The translations under genes were made by a program, and so were the position numbers. Below the pieces are notes generated by a model. It did no database searches and had not been told where the DNA came from. It was given only the letters and a program-made list of their open reading frames with translations. Shown in pieces: positions 7,706 through 16,125 of a stretch of 64,000 nt of DNA; the first letter of the stretch is position 1, and every line of letters starts with the position of its first letter. This DNA comes from Henriciella pelagia (GTDB taxonomy: Bacteria > Pseudomonadota > Alphaproteobacteria > Caulobacterales > Hyphomonadaceae). The stretch spans positions 1-64,000 of the forward strand of contig NZ_NCSU01000003.1 in the NCBI RefSeq assembly GCF_002088945.1. Reading direction: 5' to 3'.

Positions 7706-8326
7706 CTACTCCACCGCCCGCTCTTTCGCCCGCTTCCACGCCTCGCGCTGCATGTTGCGGTCGAGATAGGCTTTCAGGTTCGCATAAGGCCCGATTTCGC
7801 CAACACGTTCGGCCATGTTCGCGACATAGCTGATCCCGATATCCGGTGCCTGGAACTCGTCGCCGAGAATGTACGGCATCTCACCCAGCCTCTTGTCGAG
7901 CAGGCCGAGATGCAGCGGCACCTCGCCATCCGCAAACGCCTTGAATACTGGCGACGGACTGTCGCCCTCGCGCGCCTGCAGCATGCGCAGGAAGAGCGGC
8001 AGGAAGGCCGAGCCTTCCGGATAGTGCAGCCAGCGCAGATACTCGGCATAGGCCTTCCAGTCGGTCTGGGCGGGGGCGAGCTTGCGCCCGGTATCGTAGC
8101 GGTCGACAAGGTAGGCCGCGATCGCGCCAGACTCGGTCAGCATGATGTCGCCATCCTCCAGGGTCGGTGACTTGCCGAGCGGGGTGGCCTTCTTGATGTC
8201 GTCCTGCGACCGGAAGGTCTGCGGATTGCGATGATAGACCTTCAGCTCATAGTCGAGGCCCATTTCCTCCAGCAGCCAGACCGTGAAGATCGAGCGCCCG
8301 ATGCGCAGATGGTGAAGTATGATCAT
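7706..8326 (-). CDS. Glutathione S-transferase family protein
   Basis: 206 residues, cytoplasmic, with no signal peptide. The thioredoxin-fold half starts MIILHHLRIGRSIFTVWLL; the glutathione loop is LGKSPTLEDGDIMLTESGAI (cis-Pro then Glu-Ser). The helical half ends in the NFxPDIGISY-like segment QAPDIGISYVANMAERV. This pattern fits beta-like bacterial GSTs that detoxify electrophiles; the actual substrate cannot be told. It lies 9 nt upstream of nothing else on its strand: the next minus-strand gene, the sugar dehydrogenase, ends 9 nt before its start codon, so the two may be read together. Confidence 0.93.
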   Translation of the reverse strand: MIILHHLRIGRSIFTVWLLEEMGLDYELKVYHRNPQTFRSQDDIKKATPLGKSPTLEDGDIMLTESGAIAAYLVDRYDTGRKLAPAQTDWKAYAEYLRWLHYPEGSAFLPLFLRMLQAREGDSPSPVFKAFADGEVPLHLGLLDKRLGEMPYILGDEFQAPDIGISYVANMAERVGEIGPYANLKAYLDRNMQREAWKRAKERAVE

Positions 8327-8335
8327 GTTGTCGGC

Positions 8336-9556
8336 CTAGTCCTGCGTTTCGGTTTTCGTAATTTCATAGATGGTCCCCTCGGCATCGGCTGTGGCGACGA
8401 ACAGGCGTCCATCCGGGCTCAGCGCGACATCGCGGTAGGGCAGGTCCAGGTCCGCCAGCAGGTCATGCGTGCCGATGAGGCTTCCGTCTTCCTCCAGCTC
8501 AACGCGCACCAGCTTCTTGCCTTTCGGGCCATTCATGCCGCCGATGATGAGATCACCCTCCCAGTCGGCCCAGGCGCCGCCGCCGATCAGCGCCATGCCT
8601 GAGGGCGCGATGCTTGGCACCCACTTCACGACAGGCTGCTCCATGCCTTCGGCTTCGGTTTCGTCGGTGATGATGGTGCCGTCATAGTTCACGCCATAGG
8701 TAATCTTCGGCCAGCCATAATTATTGCCAGGCTCGATGATGTTCAGCTCATCGCCGCCTTTCGGGCCGTGTTCATGCGCCCAGAGAATGTCGCGGCCAGG
8801 ATCATAGACGAGGCCCTGCACATTGCGGTGACCATAGGACCAGACGGCAGGCGCCCCCTCTGCCCCGTCAGCGAAAGGATTATCGTCAGGGATCGAGCCG
8901 TCGGCATTAATCCGGGCGATGGTGCCGTGATAGTTCATCGGGTTCTGGGCTTCTTCCATATAACGGAAGCCTTCACCCATGCTGACCATCAGCGTGCCAT
9001 CAGGCAGGAAAACCAGCCGTCCCCCATAGTGGTAGGTGGTCTCGCGCGTGGTGCCCGAGAAGATCTCGGTCACATCGCTGAGCGCGCTTGCATCCTCAGA
9101 GAGCACGCCCTTCACGACGGTCGTTGTATTCTCGCCGGACTCGCCCTTGGCAAAAGCGAGATAAAGTGTGCGGTTGGACGCAAAGGCCGGGTCGAGCGCC
9201 ATCGCGAAATAGCCGCCCTGACCTTCAACCAGCGTGTCCGGCGTACCCGTCACCGCATCCGGCAGGAGCGCACCATCGCGGATCACGCGGATTGTGCCAC
9301 TGCGCTCAGTGACCAGCATGTCGCCGCCCGGCAGGAACACCATGTCCCACGGCACGGACAGCCCCTCCGCGACCGGTGTCAGCGTCAGCCCGTTTGCGGA
9401 AGTCAGCGTGCCTTCCACCTGCGTGCTGGTTTCGGCTTCAACGGGCGTGGTGTCGCTGGTGTCGGGCGCAGTCTGCGCATCATTCGCCTGCGAACAGGCG
9501 GCCATCAGCAAAGCGGCGCAAGCCACATAGGTCGTGAGTCTCATTGGATACCCCAT
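8336..9556 (-). CDS. PQQ-dependent sugar dehydrogenase-like lipoprotein
   Basis: 406 residues. Related to soluble aldose dehydrogenases (GSDH/Asd fold), six-bladed propellers that oxidise sugars in the periplasm with PQQ. Visible motifs are VPWDMVFLPGGDMLVTERSG near the N-terminus, GGRLVFLPDGTLMVSMGEG, the metal/PQQ region SYGHRNVQGLVYD, and HEHGPKGGDELNIIEPGNNYGWP. The signal peptide ends at LLMAAC, a slightly atypical lipobox (Met at -3), so the protein is probably lipid-anchored. The translation start may be the ATG at 9544 (MRLTTY) rather than 9556. TonB receptor 1 ends upstream at 9672, with a terminator between them. Confidence 0.93.
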   Translation of the reverse strand: MGYPMRLTTYVACAALLMAACSQANDAQTAPDTSDTTPVEAETSTQVEGTLTSANGLTLTPVAEGLSVPWDMVFLPGGDMLVTERSGTIRVIRDGALLPDAVTGTPDTLVEGQGGYFAMALDPAFASNRTLYLAFAKGESGENTTTVVKGVLSEDASALSDVTEIFSGTTRETTYHYGGRLVFLPDGTLMVSMGEGFRYMEEAQNPMNYHGTIARINADGSIPDDNPFADGAEGAPAVWSYGHRNVQGLVYDPGRDILWAHEHGPKGGDELNIIEPGNNYGWPKITYGVNYDGTIITDETEAEGMEQPVVKWVPSIAPSGMALIGGGAWADWEGDLIIGGMNGPKGKKLVRVELEEDGSLIGTHDLLADLDLPYRDVALSPDGRLFVATADAEGTIYEITKTETQD

Positions 9557-9616
9557 GAACAGTGTCTCCAGACTGTAAAGCGAATGCGCGATTCAGCAAA
9601 TCGATCCACTGCCGGA

Positions 9617-9647
9617 AATAAAAAAGGGCGGCCCGGAAGCCGCCCTT
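9617..9647 (-). terminator. Intrinsic terminator of TonB receptor 1
   Basis: On the minus strand AAGGGCGGC (9647-9639) pairs with GCCGCCCTT (9632-9624) over a 6-nt loop and runs straight into TTTTTTATTT. This is a textbook rho-independent terminator for the receptor gene that stops at 9672. Confidence 0.92.
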
Positions 9648-9671
9648 CTGATCTGGGTCTCTCCAGCTGTA

Positions 9672-12569
9672 TTACCAGCGCTTGCGCACCGAAACTCCAT
9701 ACAGCGATGGTTCGGTGAGGAAGACGTTTGAGAACAGGCCTGAGGAATCATCGGTGAGGTAGCGGCCGGTGATGACCTCCTCATCGGTGATGTTCTTGCC
9801 GAAGATCTCGAATTCGAGACCGTTCTCGTCATTGTAGAACTGGATTGCCAGGTTGACGTTGGACCAGCTGTCGAGGCCATCGCCCGGCGTATTCCACACG
9901 CGGCTGAAGCTTTCAGCCTGGTAGTAATAGTCGCCGCGGAGACGCATCGCCCAGTTACCGCCAAACAGGTCCTCCCACGTATATTCAGCGCCGAGGCTGA
10001 ACGTCGTGTCAGGCGCGCCCGGAATGGAGTTGCCGTCGAGGTCCTTGGCTTCCCCGTCAAATGGAGTCAGACCGCCAATCGTCTGGGTCTGTCCGTTCGA
10101 GTCGACATAGGTCACATCACCGACACCGAAGGCCGCTTCTGCGCCAGCAAACGCGCCGACACAGAGTCCCGCCGTATCACCAGGCTGCAGTATACCGGCC
10201 TGAATTGCGCCGAGAATGGTCGCATAACCGGCCGCCGAGACGACACAGTTGGAGTAGCTGGACGCATTCTTCAGCGCGACGAGGTCTGCCCGGCCATTGG
10301 TGCGGTCGAGCACGTCAACGGCATAGGTGTCCTGTATCTCGGAGTCGAGCAGGCCCAGATTGGCGTTGATGATAAAGGTCGAAGCCGGGTTCCAGATCGT
10401 CTCGAATTCGAGACCCTTCAGCTCAGCGTCGATGTTAAAGTTTGCCGAGGTGCGGTTGATGATCTGCGTGATCTGGTAGCCTTCATAATCATAGTAGAAG
10501 CCCGTCGCGTTGAACTGCACGGCGCCGTTTGCCAGCGTGTTCTTCGTGCCGATCTCGTAGGAGTTGATGAACTCCGGATCGAAGAATTGCGGGAAGAGGT
10601 CAGCGCCGGCTGGTTGCGGTGGATTGATGCCGCCGCCCTTATAGCCCTTCGAATAGAAGCCATAGACCAGCGTGTCTTCCGTGAAGTCGAGATCCGGCGA
10701 CCAGTCGAGACCGATACGGCCCGTGGTTTCCTGGAACTGTGCATTAAACGAGCCGTCACCTGCTTCATCCGGCGAGTTGCCTGGAATTGGCGTAGGCGCG
10801 AGCGGGTCAGCTCCCGGAGCCTGCGGTGTAAACAGGAAGGTCGGGATATTGTCCTGCGCCTTCTCGTCATCGGTGTATCGCAGGCCGACAGTGAGCTGCA
10901 GCGTGTCGGTCAGGTCGAAATAGCCCTCCCCGAAGACAGCGAAGGAATTCAGTTCATAGGGTGAGAGCGAGCGGAAATAGTTGCCGCCATCACCGTTCAG
11001 AGACCCGTTGAACAGGCCGTTGAAGTCCGTGCTGCCCGAGTCGAGCGGAACCGGTCCGCCGAAGATGGCACCGCCGAGCGCGTTGTTCAGCTGTGTCAGG
11101 GCCGTCAGAGAGTTCGATAACACGTAATAGCCCGCAGTTGGGTCTTTCGGGTCAATTGCTTCGAAATCGACCGAGATGGCGCCGAGATTGAAGTTGAACC
11201 GTCCGTCAAAGTCCGATTGCAGGCGAATTTCATGGGTCGTCTGCTCGCTGGCGCCGCCAGAGAGGTCGAATGTGCGGAACACGTTCGACTGGCCAAGTTC
11301 CGGATCGCTCACAACGCCGCCCGGGAACAGTGCCGCATAGACCGGCGCGAGGGCCGGATTGCCGAGCGGGTTTCCCGTCGTGTTGAAGGCCACGGTCGGT
11401 GCGATCTTGTTATAGTCCTCGATCGACTTGGACGAGGTTTCCGAATAGCTGCCGAGATAGGTCAGCAGCAGGCTGTCGGTCAGGTCGAACTCTGCCTTCC
11501 AGGTGTAAAGATCCTGATCGGCTGTGTACTGCGGGTCGAAGGCAGACTCGATTGTGCGCAGGTCGCGGATCACCGGGTCGGTATAGGCGTCGCCATTCAG
11601 CAGTCCGGCAAGGATACCGAGACCGCCGCCAAGCGTGGCTGCAGAGTTTACACGGCCATTGGACTGGCTGAGCGGGGCGTCCTGACAACCCAGTGAGGTA
11701 TAGAGCTGATCCTGCGGGGTCACCGAAATGCCGGCAAAGCTCGTGACGAACGGGTCCTTGTCGCAGAACTGCTTGCCAGACCGCAGGCGGGAGTCGTCTT
11801 CCTCGAAGTGCTCATAGGAGAGCCAGCCACGAAGCCGGTCTGTGGGCTCGAATGCCAGCGTGGCGCGCACGCCGTAAAGGTCGCGATCGTCAATGTCATT
11901 GCCAGTGACGATATTGTCCACATAACCGTCGCGCTGCAGGAGCGAACCAGCCACACGCAGGGCCACGCGATCACCAATCGGCACGTTGATCATGCCCTTG
12001 GCCTTGAACGTGTTGTAATTGCCGTATGTCAGTTTCGCGTCGGCCTGGAACTCTTCCAGGACCGGCTTGGCCGTGATGACGTTGACCACACCACCGGTTG
12101 CGTTACGGCCGTACAGCGTGCCTTGCGGGCCGCGCAGTGTCTCAACGCGCTCCACATCGTAGAATTCGGCTTCGAAGAGGCGGTTGGCTGTCAGCGGAAC
12201 GTCGTTCTGGTGGACGCCGACACCGGCATCGCCCGACTGTGCAACAAGGTCAGCACCGATGCCGCGGATCTTGAAGTTGTAGCCGGTGAAGTTGCCCTTG
12301 GTGAAGGCGACGTTTGGAATCGACTTCACAAGGTCGGGGCCACCGGACAGCTGGAGCTTCTCGAGCGCTTCTTCATCAAAGGCCGAAACGGCGATCGGAA
12401 CATCCTGGATCGACTCTTCGGTCTTCTGCGTGGTCACGAGAACTGTGCCGAGCTTGCGCTGTACGTCCTCGCCGTCTTCCTGCGCGAACGCCATCGGCGT
12501 TGCCCAGGCCATGGCGACGGCCGAGGCCCCTGCGAACATGGCGTATTTCTGGTGTGTTCTTGGAATCAT
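9672..12569 (-). CDS. TonB-dependent outer-membrane receptor 1
   Basis: 965 residues from the ATG at 12569, chosen because GGGAGGAGAT lies 4 nt upstream and a clean signal peptide follows (MIPRTHQKYAMFAGASAVAMAWATPMAFA). The TonB box region is LGTVLVTTQKTEESIQDVPI. The plug contains IRGIGADLVAQSGDAGVGVH and VERVETLRGPQGTLYGRNATGG, and the C-terminus ends in an aromatic (VRKRW), as barrels do. The family imports large substrates powered by TonB. The plug is of the common sphingomonad/Caulobacter iron-complex-or-glycan group; the ligand is unknown. The adjacent PQQ sugar dehydrogenase makes a carbohydrate-related role possible, but a terminator separates them. Divergent from the que operon. Confidence 0.94.
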   Translation of the reverse strand: MIPRTHQKYAMFAGASAVAMAWATPMAFAQEDGEDVQRKLGTVLVTTQKTEESIQDVPIAVSAFDEEALEKLQLSGGPDLVKSIPNVAFTKGNFTGYNFKIRGIGADLVAQSGDAGVGVHQNDVPLTANRLFEAEFYDVERVETLRGPQGTLYGRNATGGVVNVITAKPVLEEFQADAKLTYGNYNTFKAKGMINVPIGDRVALRVAGSLLQRDGYVDNIVTGNDIDDRDLYGVRATLAFEPTDRLRGWLSYEHFEEDDSRLRSGKQFCDKDPFVTSFAGISVTPQDQLYTSLGCQDAPLSQSNGRVNSAATLGGGLGILAGLLNGDAYTDPVIRDLRTIESAFDPQYTADQDLYTWKAEFDLTDSLLLTYLGSYSETSSKSIEDYNKIAPTVAFNTTGNPLGNPALAPVYAALFPGGVVSDPELGQSNVFRTFDLSGGASEQTTHEIRLQSDFDGRFNFNLGAISVDFEAIDPKDPTAGYYVLSNSLTALTQLNNALGGAIFGGPVPLDSGSTDFNGLFNGSLNGDGGNYFRSLSPYELNSFAVFGEGYFDLTDTLQLTVGLRYTDDEKAQDNIPTFLFTPQAPGADPLAPTPIPGNSPDEAGDGSFNAQFQETTGRIGLDWSPDLDFTEDTLVYGFYSKGYKGGGINPPQPAGADLFPQFFDPEFINSYEIGTKNTLANGAVQFNATGFYYDYEGYQITQIINRTSANFNIDAELKGLEFETIWNPASTFIINANLGLLDSEIQDTYAVDVLDRTNGRADLVALKNASSYSNCVVSAAGYATILGAIQAGILQPGDTAGLCVGAFAGAEAAFGVGDVTYVDSNGQTQTIGGLTPFDGEAKDLDGNSIPGAPDTTFSLGAEYTWEDLFGGNWAMRLRGDYYYQAESFSRVWNTPGDGLDSWSNVNLAIQFYNDENGLEFEIFGKNITDEEVITGRYLTDDSSGLFSNVFLTEPSLYGVSVRKRW

Positions 12570-12810
12570 TTCATCTCCTCCCGAACCGAGCGTGTCTTGT
12601 TTTTGCTCGATTATTTGCGTTTCCTCGCGGGCTTCCCATGTTGTCTGAGAATGCCTCACAAGCCATCTCAGCGGCAGGCGCGACAATTTGTCAATGGCTT
12701 CGCGAGCTTATCTGGAGTTGCAATTTTCTTGTGCTTTTTAGGTTACGCATAACTGCCGTAACGGAAGGTTTCGCTTGGTTGCATCCTGTAGCAGTGGTAG
12801 TGCCGCGCCT
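12570..12810. promoter_or_regulatory. Divergent promoter region of TonB receptor 1 and queC
   Basis: The 241-nt gap must hold both promoters. A small inverted repeat GTTACG-N9-CGTAAC lies at 12743-12763. I looked for the preQ1 riboswitch signature ahead of queC and did not find one that I could defend. An earlier in-frame TTG (12775) exists for queC, but it would only extend the protein outside the family boundary. Confidence 0.4.
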
Positions 12811-13518
12811 ATGAACAAGCCTACCTCTGCCTTGGTCCTTTTCTCCGGCGGACAGGATTCGACAACCTGTCTCGCATCGGCGCTCAAGCGTTTCAGGCAT
12901 GTCGAGACGGTGGGCTTCGATTATGGCCAGCGTCACAAGGTCGAACTCGATGCGCGGCAGAATGTCCTGAACGCGATCCGCAGCCAGTTCCCGCAATGGG
13001 GCGACCGGCTGGGAGATGACCATTTCATCGACCTCACTGCGCTGGGTGAAATCAGCGAGACCGCGATGACCCGCGAGGAAGAGATCTCCACCGATGACAA
13101 TGGACTGCCGTCCACCTTCGTGCCGGGCCGCAACCTCATCTTCCTGACCATGGCCGCAGCACTCGGGTGGCGGCGCGGTATCTCCGTCCTTATCGGAGGC
13201 ATGTGCGAGACCGATTATTCCGGCTATCCCGACTGTCGGCGTGACACGATCGATGCTCAGCAGAAGGCGCTTGGCCTCGGCATGGACAAGGCGATCACCA
13301 TTGAGACGCCGCTTATGTGGCTCGACAAGGCGGAGACCTGGCAGCTGGCCATGGATCTTGGCGGACAGTCGCTCGTCGACATAATCGTGAATGACAGTCA
13401 CACCTGCTATCTTGGCGAACGGGGCCGCAAGCATGACTGGGGCTATGGCTGCGGCAAGTGTCCCGCCTGTGAGCTTCGCGCGTCCGGATACAGGAAGTGG
13501 CAGGAGCGCTTCCGGTGA
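12811..13518 (+). CDS. queC: 7-cyano-7-deazaguanine synthase QueC
   Basis: 235 residues. Converts 7-carboxy-7-deazaguanine to preQ0 with ATP and ammonia, a step towards queuosine in tRNA. The PP-loop SGGQDSTTC (12-20), the [15 protein letters not shown] segment and [14 protein letters not shown] are diagnostic. The C-terminal zinc site is in [26 protein letters not shown] (shown here by its cysteines: one after HT, then CGxCPxC). The ATG at 12811 is preferred over the upstream TTG because [14 protein letters not shown] matches the family start. The stop overlaps the GTG of queE. Confidence 0.97.
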   Translation: MNKPTSALVLFSGGQDSTTCLASALKRFRHVETVGFDYGQRHKVELDARQNVLNAIRSQFPQWGDRLGDDHFIDLTALGEISETAMTREEEISTDDNGLPSTFVPGRNLIFLTMAAALGWRRGISVLIGGMCETDYSGYPDCRRDTIDAQQKALGLGMDKAITIETPLMWLDKAETWQLAMDLGGQSLVDIIVNDSHTCYLGERGRKHDWGYGCGKCPACELRASGYRKWQERFR

Positions 13519-14168
13519 AGACCTATTCGGTCAAGGAAGCCTATGTGACCTTGCAGGGCGAAGGCGCGCAGACAGGCCGGGCGGCCGTGTTCCTGCGCTT
13601 TGCCGGCTGTAATCTCTGGAGTGGGCTGGAGCGCGACCGCGACACGGCCGTCTGCAAGTTCTGCGATACCGATTTTGTCGGCACGAATGGTGTGAATGGT
13701 GGCAAGTTTCGCGGCCCCGAAGCGCTGGTTGATCATGTCTCGCGTCTCTGGCAGTCCGAAGGCCGCATGGCTGGCGAGGAAGCCTATATCGTCTGCACCG
13801 GCGGCGAGCCGCTGATGCAGCTTGATGAGCCGCTGATCGATGCGTTTCATGCCGCCGGATTCAGGGTCGGGGTCGAGACCAATGGCACGCTCGAAGCGCC
13901 AGCCTCGCTGGACTGGATCTGCGTCTCGCCCAAGGCAAATGCCGAAATCGTCCAGATCAGTGGGAATGAGCTGAAGCTTGTCTACCCCCAGAGCGAAGCA
14001 GAAGCGCAGCCTGAGTGCTTCGAAACACTGCAGTTCGAGCACTTCTTTCTACAGCCTAAAGATGATAACAGGCAGGCCGATAATATTCAGGCCGCAGCGG
14101 CCTATTGCATGAAGCATCCGAAATGGCGACTGAGCTTACAAACCCACAAACTGATCGGGCTGCCCTGA
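13515..14168 (+). CDS. queE: 7-carboxy-7-deazaguanine synthase QueE
   Basis: 217 residues from GTG at 13515, overlapping the queC stop by 4 nt (GTGA). A radical-SAM enzyme that contracts the ring of 6-carboxytetrahydropterin to the deazaguanine core. The cluster motif is the QueE form C-x14-C-x2-C (C32, C47, C50) instead of the usual C-x3-C-x2-[11 protein letters not shown], the radical-SAM GGE motif, follows. An earlier in-frame ATG (13497) would overlap queC further and is not favoured. Middle gene of queC-queE-queD. Confidence 0.96.
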   Translation: MKTYSVKEAYVTLQGEGAQTGRAAVFLRFAGCNLWSGLERDRDTAVCKFCDTDFVGTNGVNGGKFRGPEALVDHVSRLWQSEGRMAGEEAYIVCTGGEPLMQLDEPLIDAFHAAGFRVGVETNGTLEAPASLDWICVSPKANAEIVQISGNELKLVYPQSEAEAQPECFETLQFEHFFLQPKDDNRQADNIQAAAAYCMKHPKWRLSLQTHKLIGLP

Positions 14169-14548
14169 GCCCGTCAGGCGAAGTGTTCGAGATCTCGAAG
14201 GCGGTGACCTTCGAGGCGGCGCATTTCATGGGCGGAAAGCCTGAGGGCCATCCCTATCGCAATCTGCATGGCCACAGTTTCCGGCTGGAAGCCTCCGTGC
14301 GCGGCACAGTGAAGCCGGGCGAGGAATGGGTCGAGGATTTCGGCCACCTGACGGCAGAGCTGAACCGCGTCGCGGGCCTGCTTGACCACAAGCTCCTCAA
14401 CGAGATTGAAGGCCTGTCTGTCCCGACGCTTGAGCGGGTCTGCCTGTGGGCTGCGAATGAATTGAAAACGGCCCTGCCGGGTCTCTCAAAAGTGAGCCTG
14501 GCAAGGCCGTCTCTCAATGAAGTCTGTACGCTGGAGCTGAGCCGCTAG
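14123..14548 (+). CDS. queD: 6-carboxytetrahydropterin synthase-like protein (QueD family)
   Basis: About 141 residues. QueD makes 6-carboxytetrahydropterin from dihydroneopterin triphosphate, the step before QueE, so its position in the operon fits. The zinc histidines are present (FEAAH and LHGH) and so is LDHKLLNE. But the catalytic Cys of the C-x3-HGH motif is replaced by Tyr (Y-RNL-HGH), and the usual ETP near the end reads RPSLNEVC. The clade therefore has an altered active site, or it uses the later Cys and Glu. The start is uncertain: ATG 14123 overlaps queE by 46 nt with no clear ribosome site, and GTG 14183 gives MFEISKAVTFEAAHF, which matches the family start better. Confidence 0.85.
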   Translation: MATELTNPQTDRAALSPSGEVFEISKAVTFEAAHFMGGKPEGHPYRNLHGHSFRLEASVRGTVKPGEEWVEDFGHLTAELNRVAGLLDHKLLNEIEGLSVPTLERVCLWAANELKTALPGLSKVSLARPSLNEVCTLELSR

Positions 14549-15018
14549 CCAGCCAGCTGTTCGGCCAGGCGTTTCGCGAAGTTGCGAGACGCGCGATTGG
14601 CATCGTGCCACACGCCGGCCGCCACCACCTGGCGGATGTCATGCTCATACCAGTCATATTCGAGCTCGCCGATGACCGTGCCAGAGGCGTCATAAGCGGT
14701 GCCCTTCAGCGTCATGCCGCCAATCGATTTCGAGCGCAGGGCGTCGAGACCGGGATTATCGGACAATTGCTGCATGGTTGGCCGGTTCGGTTTTGCGTCA
14801 ACAATCGTGACGCTCACCTTGGCGGGGTCGATACCAGCCTTCTGGAAGGCGTGTTCGATATCCTTGCGGATATCGGCAATCAGCTTCTCGCCTTCACGCG
14901 TACCGTAATCGTCGACCAGCTTCTCCTCGAAGTCCGTCGAATAGCCGATATTGATCTCAGCTGCGTAAGCAAGCGGGGCAAGTGAAGCAGCGGCAATGGC
15001 AATCAGAAAAGTCTTCAT
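14545..15018 (-). CDS. Secreted protein of unknown function
   Basis: 157 residues. A good signal peptide (MKTFLIAIAAASLAPLAYA) precedes a mixed alpha/beta domain with KVSVTIVDAKPNRPTMQQL, GGMTLKGTAYDASG and a C-terminal helix ANRASRNFAKRLAEQLAG. The ribosome site AGGAGG precedes the ATG at 15018. The layout resembles periplasmic proteins of the DUF3313/DUF4410 kind, but I cannot name the family. Its stop region overlaps that of the convergent queD by 4 nt. Confidence 0.75.
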   Translation of the reverse strand: MKTFLIAIAAASLAPLAYAAEINIGYSTDFEEKLVDDYGTREGEKLIADIRKDIEHAFQKAGIDPAKVSVTIVDAKPNRPTMQQLSDNPGLDALRSKSIGGMTLKGTAYDASGTVIGELEYDWYEHDIRQVVAAGVWHDANRASRNFAKRLAEQLAG

Positions 15019-15120
15019 GGCAGTCCTCCTGTCTGTACATAATATAATATTCGGCCCCGCCTGGTGAAGCGGAGTCGTTTCGGATTACAGAGAATTTATC
15101 AGGAGACGCGCAAGGGCTGC

Positions 15121-15294
15121 CTAGTCGTCCTTGTCGTCATCCCCGTCCGGGATCACGGCGCCAACGACAGCGCCTGTCGTGTTTACAGCACCTTCAGCGA
15201 CATCACCGGCCACGCTGACGGCCGTGCCGACAATGCACCCGCCGAGCGGCAGGGACAGGCAGAAAAGAAACGAAACAGCAAGAAGACGGGTCAT
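15121..15294 (-). CDS. Small lipoprotein, 57 residues
   Basis: ATG at 15294. The signal and lipobox are MTRLLAVSFLFCLSLPLGGC, giving a mature chain of 38 residues rich in Gly/Ala/Val (IVGTAVSVAGDVAEGAV) with a strongly acidic Asp-rich tail. Tiny lipoproteins with repeating V-A-G-D segments are common in this group of bacteria; their function is unknown. The start codon and first four codons form the right half of a 14-bp hairpin (15283-15320), which should mask translation initiation. Confidence 0.75.
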   Translation of the reverse strand: MTRLLAVSFLFCLSLPLGGCIVGTAVSVAGDVAEGAVNTTGAVVGAVIPDGDDDKDD

Positions 15295-15320
15295 GCGCGC
15301 ACACTGGCATGACCCGTCTT
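15283..15320 (-). promoter_or_regulatory. Hairpin enclosing the start codon of the small lipoprotein
   Basis: Read on the minus strand, AAGACGGGTCATGC (15320-15307) pairs perfectly with GCATGACCCGTCTT (15296-15283) across a 10-nt loop. The 3' arm contains the ATG and codons 2-4 of the 57-residue lipoprotein. There is no T-tract after it, so it is a poor terminator for the upstream pirin gene and a good candidate for translational control. Confidence 0.7.
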
Positions 15321-15337
15321 AACCGGTGATGAAGACA

Positions 15338-16033
15338 TCAGACCGTATCGACGAAAACGATCTCGGCGTCGGCGATGCCCTTGAAGGTCAGCGTCTCGGC
15401 ACCTGTGACAGCCGCACCGTCACGCGCATTCAGTGTCTCGCCATTCAGCTCGACAGAGCCGCCCGCCAGCACGAAATAGCCATAGCGCCCCGCCGGGACG
15501 GTGTAGTCCAGCGTCTCACCGGCTTTCAGCGTCGCACCAAGCACTTTTGCGTTCTGGCGGATCGGCAGGGCCTTGTCGGCCTCGTCGCCGCTGGCCAGCA
15601 CGGCCCATTGACCGGACCGGTCACCTTTCGGGAACTTGCGCGCACCCCAGCCGGGAGCACCGCCCGCCACAGCCGGTTCGATCCAGATCTGGAACAGCGT
15701 CGTCTCGTCGGTCTCGGCGTTCCATTCCGAATGCTGCACGCCAGACCCGGCGCTCATCACCTGCACATCGCCAGCCTCGGTGCGGCCCTTGTTTCCCATC
15801 GAGTCCTGGTGGGTGATCGCCCCTTTGCGGACATAGGTAATGATCTCCATGTCGCGGTGGCCATGCGGGGGAAAGCCGGTCTGGGCGCGGATCTTGTCAT
15901 CGTTCCAGACGCGCAGCTTGCCATGGCCCATGCGGGTCGGGTCGTAATAGTGCGAGAAGGAGAAGTGGTAGTGGGCATCCAGCCATTCATTCTGGAAGGT
16001 GCCGAGATCCTTGAACCTGCGAATGTCAATCAT
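15338..16033 (-). CDS. Pirin family protein
   Basis: 231 residues from the ATG at 16033, preceded by GGAGGTCGCA; an upstream in-frame ATG at 16063 lacks this. A bicupin of the pirin family; some members are quercetin dioxygenases and some are redox regulators. Metal ligands are visible in FPPHGHRDMEIITYV (His pair and Glu), and a further His in GSGVQHSEWN. The second cupin is reduced, ending in AEIVFVDTV. Substrate not inferable. It stands 43 nt upstream of the small lipoprotein on the same strand. Confidence 0.93.
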   Translation of the reverse strand: MIDIRRFKDLGTFQNEWLDAHYHFSFSHYYDPTRMGHGKLRVWNDDKIRAQTGFPPHGHRDMEIITYVRKGAITHQDSMGNKGRTEAGDVQVMSAGSGVQHSEWNAETDETTLFQIWIEPAVAGGAPGWGARKFPKGDRSGQWAVLASGDEADKALPIRQNAKVLGATLKAGETLDYTVPAGRYGYFVLAGGSVELNGETLNARDGAAVTGAETLTFKGIADAEIVFVDTV

Positions 16034-16125
16034 TGCGACCTCCATGTTTGTGTCTGGCCACAAGATGGCGTGCCCCGCGAATTCATCCAGAGCCTCGCCC
16101 GGACATCACTTATTCGCAGCATGCA

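Noticed and set aside
12570-12810. preQ1 riboswitch upstream of queC
   Set aside because: The short stem at 12743-12763 lacks the conserved C-rich and A-rich parts of preQ1 switches.
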